From Phaeobacter gallaeciensis (GTDB lineage Bacteria; Pseudomonadota; Alphaproteobacteria; Rhodobacterales; Rhodobacteraceae), in the NCBI RefSeq assembly GCF_001678945.1, contig NZ_CP015124.1, positions 3,944,001-4,008,000 of the forward strand: a stretch of DNA of 64,000 nucleotides. Reading direction: 5' to 3'. The position numbers were made by a program, and so were the translations under genes. Within the stretch, counting starts at the first letter, position 1. Each line of letters begins with the position of its first letter. This document shows positions 58,517 through 64,000 of the stretch, one piece after another. The notes beneath the pieces were generated by a model. The model did not search any database. It worked only from the letters and a program-made list of their open reading frames with translations, and had not been told where the DNA came from.

Positions 58517-59740
58517 ATGGCGCTGGATATTGATTTTGTACGCGGGCAGTTCCCGGCCTTTGCCGAACCCACGCTGCAAGGGCAGGCTTTTTTTGAAAAC
58601 GCAGGCGGCTCTTATACCTGCAAGCCGGTGATTGATCGTCTGATGCGTTATTACACCCAACGCAAGGTTCAGCCCTATGCGCCTTACGAGGCCTCGACCC
58701 TGGCCGGGGCAGAGATGGATGAGGCCCGGCAACGGCTTGCGGCAATCCTGGGGGTGGATACCGATGAGGTCAGCTTTGGCCCCTCGACCACGCAGAACAC
58801 CTATGTTCTGGCGCAGGCGTTCCGGCAGTTCCTCTCCCCGGGGGAGGCGATCATCGTCACCAATCAGGATCACGAGGCCAATACCGGCCCCTGGCGGCGG
58901 CTGGCCGAAGAGGGTATCGAGGTCCGTGAGTGGAAGATCGATCCTGCCACTGGTCATCTGGATCCGGCGGATCTGGAGACGCTGCTGGATGAAAACGTGC
59001 GCCTTGTCTGCTTTCCCCACTGCTCGAACGTGGTGGGAGAGATCAACCCGGTGACCGAGATCACCGCGCTTTGCCATGCAGCGGGGGCCTTTGTCTGCGT
59101 CGACGGGGTGTCCTACGCGCCGCATGGGCTGCCCAACGTCGGGGAGCTGGGACCGGACATTTACCTATTCTCGGCCTATAAGACCTATGGTCCGCATCAG
59201 GGGATCATGGTCATCCGCCGGGCGCTGGGCGAAATCCTTCCGAACCAGGCGCATTATTTCAACGGCGACGTTCTCTACAAGCGCTTCACCCCTGCGGGAC
59301 CCGATCACGCACAGGTCGCGGCCAGCGCCGGTATGGCGGATTATATCGACGCCCTGTGCGATCATCACGGCGGCCCTACCGAAGACGCAGCAGCGCGCGC
59401 CGGGTTCGTGCACGATCTGATGCGTGACCACGAGGTTAAACTGCTGCAACCGCTGTTGGATGAGCTGAAGGACCGCAACGATCTGCGCCTCATCGGGCCA
59501 AGCGACGCCGCCGTGCGCGCGCCGACCGTGGCTGTTGCCGTCAACCGGTCTGGCGCTGGGCTGGCAGAGGAACTGGCCGGGCATGGTATCATGGCGGGCG
59601 GCGGGGATTTCTACGCGGTGCGGGCGCTCTCGGCGATGGGGGTGGACCCGGAACAGGGTGTCCTTCGGATGAGTTTTACCCATTACACTAACGAAAATGA
59701 GGTGACGCAGCTGATCGAGGCCCTAGATCGCGTGCTGTAA
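58517..59740 (+). CDS. class V aminotransferase / cysteine desulfurase-like PLP enzyme
   Basis: 407-residue fold-type I PLP enzyme. The PLP-binding Lys is in FSAYKTYGPHQG (residue ~220), VDGVSYAPHGLPNV gives the Asp that pairs with the pyridine nitrogen, and FGPSTTQNTYVLAQAF and NQDHEANTGPWRRL are class V features. Likely a cysteine desulfurase-related or aminotransferase activity; the substrate is unknown. Separated from acuI by a terminator, yet next to it; it may be co-inherited with the DMSP genes. ATG after GGGGAATGACAG. Confidence 0.88.
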   Translation: MALDIDFVRGQFPAFAEPTLQGQAFFENAGGSYTCKPVIDRLMRYYTQRKVQPYAPYEASTLAGAEMDEARQRLAAILGVDTDEVSFGPSTTQNTYVLAQAFRQFLSPGEAIIVTNQDHEANTGPWRRLAEEGIEVREWKIDPATGHLDPADLETLLDENVRLVCFPHCSNVVGEINPVTEITALCHAAGAFVCVDGVSYAPHGLPNVGELGPDIYLFSAYKTYGPHQGIMVIRRALGEILPNQAHYFNGDVLYKRFTPAGPDHAQVAASAGMADYIDALCDHHGGPTEDAAARAGFVHDLMRDHEVKLLQPLLDELKDRNDLRLIGPSDAAVRAPTVAVAVNRSGAGLAEELAGHGIMAGGGDFYAVRALSAMGVDPEQGVLRMSFTHYTNENEVTQLIEALDRVL

Positions 59741-59770
59741 CGAGAATGGCAGCACAGGACTTTCAGACAT

Positions 59771-61207
59771 ATGACCAGCAATGCCCCGGTGATCTGGTGG
59801 ATCCGGCGCGATCTGCGCCTTGCGGATAACCCGGCCCTGACGGCGGCCGTGACCAGCGGCGCGCCTGTCATCCCGCTTTATATTCTGGATGCGCAGGACA
59901 ATGCGCTGGGCGCGGCGCCGAAATTCCGTCTTGGCCTTGGGCTGGAGAAACTCGCTGAAACGCTGTCCGCGCGGGGCAGTCGGCTGATCTTCCGTCGCGG
60001 CGATGCGCAAGAGGTTCTGCGGCAGGTGATTGATGAGACCGGGGCAGGGAGCGTCGTCTGGTCGCGGCTTTATGATCCCGAGGCCATCGCGCGGGATACA
60101 GCGATCAAGGAGGATCTGAAGGCCTCCGGGATCGCGGTGAAATCCCATGGCGGGCGGCTGCTGTTTGAACCCTGGACGGTCGAGACCAAGGCAGGGGGCA
60201 TGTTCAAGGTCTACACCCCGTTCTGGAAAGCCGTTCGCGATCGCCAGCCCGCCGATTTGCTGCCCGAGCCGGGCAAGCTGTCCGCGCCGGTGAGCTGGCC
60301 GGTCAGCGATAGGGTGACGGATTGGCAGATGGGTGCGGCGATGCGGCGCGGCGCCGATATCGTGCGGGCGCATTGCAATGTGGGAGAGCAAGCGGCACTG
60401 GACCGTCTGGACGGGTTCCTCGAAGAGGCCGTCGCCCGCTACAAGGATCGCCGTGATTACCCAGCCGAGGATGCAACCTCGAACCTGTCGGAAAACCTCG
60501 CATGGGGTGAGATCAGCCCGCACCGGATGTGGCATCTGGGCCAGCGCGCGATGGCAGGCAGCGGGAAAGGCGCGGAACATTTCCTGAAAGAGGTGGTCTG
60601 GCGCGAGTTTGCCTACCACCTGATGTATCACAGCCCGCAGATTCTGACGGAAAACTGGCGGCCAGAATGGGATGGTTTTGGCTGGTCCAGCGAGATCACC
60701 CCGGATGTGGAGGCCTGGCAGCGGGGGCAGACCGGTTATGACTTTGTCGATGCCGCCATGCGGGAAATGTATGTCACCGGCAGGATGCACAACAGATCGC
60801 GCATGATCGTGGCAAGTTTCCTGACCAAACATCTGATGGTGCATTGGAAGGTCGGGATGGACTGGTTTGCGGATTGTCTGGTGGACTGGGATCCGGCCGC
60901 CAATGCGATGGGCTGGCAATGGACCGCGGGCTCTGGCCCGGATGCGGCGCCGTTCTTCCGCATCTACAATCCGGAAGGCCAGATCGACAAGTTCGATGCA
61001 GATCGCCGTTATATCCGCCGATGGATCGCCGAAGGTCAGCGCACACCGCCGCAAAGCGCCAGCAGCTTTTTTGATGCGGCGCCGCTCAGCTGGGGCTTGT
61101 CCCCGGACCAGATGCGCGCCCGGCCCCTGATCGATCTGAAAGCGGGGCGGGAGCGGGCTTTGGAGGCCTATGGGCAGCACCGTAGCGCCGGACAGAAAGC
61201 AGGCTGA
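59771..61207 (+). CDS. phrB: deoxyribodipyrimidine photolyase (class I)
   Basis: 478-residue light-driven DNA repair enzyme with FAD and an antenna cofactor. The N-terminal antenna domain starts VIWWIRRDLRLADNPAL; the FAD-binding part has ENLAWGEISPHRMWHLG, WREFAYHLMYHSP, MHNRSRMIVASFLTKHLMVHW and WQWTAGSGPDAAPFFRIYNP. Repairs cyclobutane pyrimidine dimers. Sits 30 bp after the aminotransferase gene and upstream of trgAB. Confidence 0.95.
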   Translation: MTSNAPVIWWIRRDLRLADNPALTAAVTSGAPVIPLYILDAQDNALGAAPKFRLGLGLEKLAETLSARGSRLIFRRGDAQEVLRQVIDETGAGSVVWSRLYDPEAIARDTAIKEDLKASGIAVKSHGGRLLFEPWTVETKAGGMFKVYTPFWKAVRDRQPADLLPEPGKLSAPVSWPVSDRVTDWQMGAAMRRGADIVRAHCNVGEQAALDRLDGFLEEAVARYKDRRDYPAEDATSNLSENLAWGEISPHRMWHLGQRAMAGSGKGAEHFLKEVVWREFAYHLMYHSPQILTENWRPEWDGFGWSSEITPDVEAWQRGQTGYDFVDAAMREMYVTGRMHNRSRMIVASFLTKHLMVHWKVGMDWFADCLVDWDPAANAMGWQWTAGSGPDAAPFFRIYNPEGQIDKFDADRRYIRRWIAEGQRTPPQSASSFFDAAPLSWGLSPDQMRARPLIDLKAGRERALEAYGQHRSAGQKAG

Positions 61208-61369
61208 GTGACGCCGGGCAGGCTAGCTTTGTTGCCCAGTTGCGCATGGTGGCAGAACTTGTTCCCGGCACCCTTGTCTGCGAGGCCGGAACCGGCGAAA
61301 TTGCTGGTCAATGCAGGATGCGGTGGCCGTTTGGGGGCGACCGCCACAACAGGAACGGAACCCGCCGGG

Positions 61370-61810
61370 ATGCCAAACGGAGCACGACTGATCGCAGCCC
61401 TGTCGATGGCGCTGCTTGCCTTTGTTGTTTCGGGCATGATCATGCCCCTGATGCCCGAGGGTACCGATTTTGGCTATTTCACCTATGTGAACATGGCCAT
61501 CGGGGTTGTCTGTGGCTGGATCCTGATGGGGCGGCGGGCTGGTCATGGTCTGGTGCCCGCCATCAACAACGGCATCACCGGCATGGCGGTGATGGTGTTC
61601 TGGGGGCTGTTCGTGCAGGGCGTCTGGGAGATGTTCCGGCTGGCCATGCGGCACCGGTTTGACGGGCCGTTCGAGGCGCTGACTGCGATCTTCACCATTT
61701 CGCTGGATTATTTCTTTGTCATGGCGGTGCCGCATGTCCTGCTGGCGCTGGTGATCGGCGGGGTTCTGGCGGGCCTCGCCACCGAGAACGCTCACAACCG
61801 CTGGCGCTGA
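61370..61810 (+). CDS. trgA: TrgA-family membrane protein (tellurite resistance locus)
   Basis: 146-residue membrane protein with about four hydrophobic segments (LIAALSMALLAFVVSGMIM, NMAIGVVCGWILMG, MAVMVFWGLFVQGVW, FFVMAVPHVLLALVIGGVLAGL). The PLMPEGTDFGYFTYVN stretch is typical of TrgA from Rhodobacter, where trgAB with cysK affect tellurite resistance. Start MPNGARLIAAL; a longer frame upstream is not family-like. Biochemical role unknown. Confidence 0.85.
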   Translation: MPNGARLIAALSMALLAFVVSGMIMPLMPEGTDFGYFTYVNMAIGVVCGWILMGRRAGHGLVPAINNGITGMAVMVFWGLFVQGVWEMFRLAMRHRFDGPFEALTAIFTISLDYFFVMAVPHVLLALVIGGVLAGLATENAHNRWR

Positions 61811-61843
61811 CTGTCAATTTTCACTTCATAACGGGAGCGCCTT

Positions 61844-62968
61844 GTGGCTGATCTCTTTTTATACGGCACGCTGCGCTATGTGCCGCTGCTGGAATGCGTT
61901 CTGGGACGCAGCGCCGAAAGTCTTGATGCGCGGCAGGCGCAGCTTGCCGATCACGCAGTGCGGCAGGTCAGGGACCAGCCCTTTCCCGCCATCGAGGCCT
62001 GCGAAGGCGCCTCTGCGCCGGGGCTGCTGCTGCGCGGTGTGACGCAACAGGATCTCGACGCGCTCAATTTCTATGAAGGCGGTTTCGATTATGCGCTGAA
62101 ACAGGTGGAGGTGCGCCTGGAGGGGGGAGAGCCTGCGCATGCAGAGGTATATTTCCCCGCGCCCGGTATGTGGGATACCACTGAGCTTTGGGATCTGGAC
62201 GGCTGGATTGCAGACTGGGGCGCGCTGTCACTGCGCGCTGCCGAGGAGGTCATGGACCTGCGCGGTTGCAAATCGGCTGAGGAGATCGCCCGGATCTTCC
62301 CCTCGATCCGCCGCCGCGCCGCGTCCTGGTTGGCGGCGCAGGCCCGGCCAGAGGATCCGGCCCACGATCTGGCGCGGGATGTGCGGGTGCACGGCCACAA
62401 ACGTGCCTATGTGAATTTTTTCGCCATGGAAGAGATGGATCTGCAGTTCCGCCGCTACGATGGCAGCTTCAGCCCGGTGGTGAACCGGGGCGTGGCGCTG
62501 GTTGGACGGGCGGCGGTGGTTCTGCCCTATGATCCGGTCCGCGATCAGGTGCTGCTGATCGAGCAGTTCCGCGCCGCGACCTATATTGCCGGGGAAAAAC
62601 GCCCCTGGATGTGGGAGCCGGTGGCGGGTCTGATCGACCCCGGTGAAACGCCGGAAGAAACCGCCCGGCGCGAAGCACAGGAAGAGGCGGGCGTAGCCGT
62701 CACCCAGCTGGAGCGCGTGGCCGAGGTCTACCCCTCAAGCGGCGCTTCAGGTGAATTCATTCACATTTTTGTGGGGCTTGCCGATCTTGATGCGGTCGAA
62801 GGGGGCGGCGGGCTGGCCAGTGAACACGAGGACATCCGCAGTAAAGTCATTTCGTTCTCTGAATTTATCGATGCGGTGGACAGGAATACCTATCAGGACA
62901 TGCCTTTGGTAACGGCAGCGCTGTGGCTGGCCCGGCACCGGGACAGGCTTCGCGCGCACATCGGTTGA
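61844..62968 (+). CDS. trgB: TrgB: gamma-glutamylcyclotransferase-like domain plus NUDIX hydrolase
   Basis: 374-residue two-domain protein. Residues 1-150 are AIG2/gamma-glutamylcyclotransferase-like (LFLYGTLRYVPLLECVLG at the start, LNFYEGGFDYALKQVEVRL); residues ~190-370 form a NUDIX domain whose box fits GX5EX7REUXEEXGU (GLIDPGETPEETARREA onwards), for ADP-ribose-type substrates (WEPVAGLIDPGE). This fused build is the known TrgB arrangement. GTG start with GGGAG 6 bases upstream, 33 bp after trgA. Confidence 0.92.
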   Translation: MADLFLYGTLRYVPLLECVLGRSAESLDARQAQLADHAVRQVRDQPFPAIEACEGASAPGLLLRGVTQQDLDALNFYEGGFDYALKQVEVRLEGGEPAHAEVYFPAPGMWDTTELWDLDGWIADWGALSLRAAEEVMDLRGCKSAEEIARIFPSIRRRAASWLAAQARPEDPAHDLARDVRVHGHKRAYVNFFAMEEMDLQFRRYDGSFSPVVNRGVALVGRAAVVLPYDPVRDQVLLIEQFRAATYIAGEKRPWMWEPVAGLIDPGETPEETARREAQEEAGVAVTQLERVAEVYPSSGASGEFIHIFVGLADLDAVEGGGGLASEHEDIRSKVISFSEFIDAVDRNTYQDMPLVTAALWLARHRDRLRAHIG

Positions 62969-63049
62969 GTAGGGCACAGTTGTGGCTTCGCGCCTTGTGA
63001 TCGGAGGGGCGGTTGGCTAAGTCTGTAGGGAAAGATCGAAAGGGATACT

Positions 63050-64000
63050 ATGCGCATTGCACGTGATCTGGCCGATGCAATCGGCCATACGCCACTGATC
63101 CGGCTGAACCGCGTTAGCGACGAAACCGGCTGTGAAATTCTGGGCAAGGCGGAGTTCATGAACCCCGGCCAGTCGGTCAAGGACCGTGCGGCGCTCTATA
63201 TTATCCGCGACGCCATCGCACGCGGCGAGCTGAAGCCGGGCGGCACCATTGTTGAAGGCACCGCGGGCAACACCGGGATCGGTCTGGCGCTGGTGGGGGC
63301 CTCGATGGGGTTCAAGACCGTCATCGTGATTCCCGAAACCCAGTCCGAAGAGAAAAAGGACATGCTGCGCCTTGCCGGTGCGCAACTGGTGCAGGTTCCG
63401 GCGGCGCCCTATCGCAACCCGAACAACTTCGTGCGCTATTCCGAGCGTCTGGCCAAGGAACTGGCCAAGACCGAACCCAATGGTGCGATCTGGGCCAATC
63501 AGTTCGACAATGTTGCCAACCGTCAGGCCCATGTGGAAACCACCGGCCCCGAGATCTGGCAGCAGACCGACGGCAAGGTCGATGGTTTCATCTGCGCTGT
63601 CGGCTCGGGTGGTACGCTGGCCGGCGTCGCGGAGGCGCTGCAGCCCAAGGGTGTGAAGATCGGTCTGGCCGATCCGATGGGGGCCGGGCTTTACAGCTAT
63701 TACACCACCGGTGAAATCGCGATGGAGGGCTCCTCGATCGCAGAAGGCATCGGTCAGGTGCGGATCACCAAGAACCTTGAAGGCTTCACACCGGATTTCA
63801 ACTATCAGGTCCCGGACGAAGAAGCGCTGCCGTTTGTCTTTGATCTTCTGCATAACGAAGGTCTGGTGCTTGGCGGTTCGTCGGCGATCAACATCGCGGG
63901 CGCCGTACGCATGGCCAAGGAAATGGGACCGGGCAAAACCATCGTGACGGTGCTGTGTGATTATGGCACGCGCTATCAGTCGAAACTTTTCAACCCCGAT
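63050..64000 (+). CDS. cysK: cysteine synthase A (3' end missing)
   Basis: PLP enzyme that makes cysteine from O-acetylserine and sulfide. The open frame (317 codons visible, no stop) begins MRIARDLADAIGHTPLIRLN, with the PLP Lys in NPGQSVKDRAALYI (residue ~45), the substrate loop VEGTAGNTGIGLALVG, and GSGGTLAGVAEAL. It runs off the window just after GTRYQSKLFNPD, so about the last 20-30 residues are outside. AAAGGG lies before the ATG. Its position behind trgAB matches the Rhodobacter tellurite-resistance cluster. Confidence 0.96.
   Translation, partial: MRIARDLADAIGHTPLIRLNRVSDETGCEILGKAEFMNPGQSVKDRAALYIIRDAIARGELKPGGTIVEGTAGNTGIGLALVGASMGFKTVIVIPETQSEEKKDMLRLAGAQLVQVPAAPYRNPNNFVRYSERLAKELAKTEPNGAIWANQFDNVANRQAHVETTGPEIWQQTDGKVDGFICAVGSGGTLAGVAEALQPKGVKIGLADPMGAGLYSYYTTGEIAMEGSSIAEGIGQVRITKNLEGFTPDFNYQVPDEEALPFVFDLLHNEGLVLGGSSAINIAGAVRMAKEMGPGKTIVTVLCDYGTRYQSKLFNPD

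Noticed and set aside
59723-61180. 485-codon minus-strand open frame
   Set aside because: Antisense to the photolyase gene; low-quality composition.
1-64000. CRISPR arrays, insertion sequences, prophage or integrative elements
   Set aside because: No regularly spaced direct repeats, transposase, integrase or phage structural genes are visible; the tRNA at 21161 has no integrase beside it and I saw no repeated tRNA end nearby.

Overview
The window is a single gene-dense stretch of roughly 60+% GC chromosome from a marine alphaproteobacterium of the Roseobacter group (Rhodobacterales), most like Phaeobacter, Ruegeria or Leisingera. The grounds are a DMSP demethylase (dmdA) next to acuI, a circularly permuted two-piece tmRNA of the alphaproteobacterial type (tag ANDNRAPVALAA), an RNase E with a long acidic insertion in its S1 domain, a DUF1476 (F1-ATPase zeta-type) gene beside purC, trgA-trgB next to cysK, and a methionine-synthase system split into separate genes. 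I see no insertion sequences, prophage, CRISPR array or rRNA. This looks like core-type chromosome carrying a few catabolic islands.

Layout. 1-5012: the end of a MATE exporter, a minus-strand four-gene overlapping operon (DUF952, DUF1330, pyrD, arsC) and a periplasmic 5'-nucleotidase. 5119-9014: a hybrid 7TM histidine kinase, about 700 bp without genes, and a Gfo/Idh-type dehydrogenase. 9146-21009: a divergent catabolic island. MarR-dctPQM (a TRAP importer) runs left. An eight-gene operon runs right: ferredoxin-type reductase, ring-hydroxylating oxygenase alpha and beta, CoA ligase, thiolase-like protein, DUF35-SDR fusion, cyclase-family hydrolase and SDR. A perfect 16-bp palindrome lies in the shared promoter region and a weaker copy lies upstream of dctP, so uptake and catabolism are probably controlled together. 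21161-28925: a tRNA with CAT anticodon, a LysR/MBL-fold pair, purM-purN, rnd, a lipoprotein, sufE, a WYL regulator and a GST. 28956-33075: methyl-transfer genes (DUF1638, corrinoid protein, homocysteine methyltransferase) with a radical SAM protein and a small DUF6500-like gene among them.

33146-40947: an MprF-like membrane protein, DUF1476, purC-purS-(dehydrogenase remnant)-purQ, and a DctB/DctD-like two-component pair whose regulator lacks the sigma54 contact loop. 40948-54789: a structured leader and rne, then housekeeping and accessory genes (NTF2-like, tusA, ccdA, membrane hydrolase plus P450, RHH and DUF4169 genes overlapping fumC, sspB, chrA, two tandem NTF2-like genes). 54871-55190: tmRNA. 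55281-58339: GntR regulator, divergent dmdA-acuI and their twin operator. 58517 to the end: class V aminotransferase, photolyase, trgA, trgB and the 5' part of cysK.

The points most worth a second look are the aromatic operon with a catalytically dead SDR fused to an acyl-CoA-binding DUF35 domain (a BbsABCD-like arrangement), the permuted tmRNA, the split methionine synthase, the DctD variant without GAFTGA, and the operator architecture at dmdA. All assignments come from reading the sequence; no database search was run.
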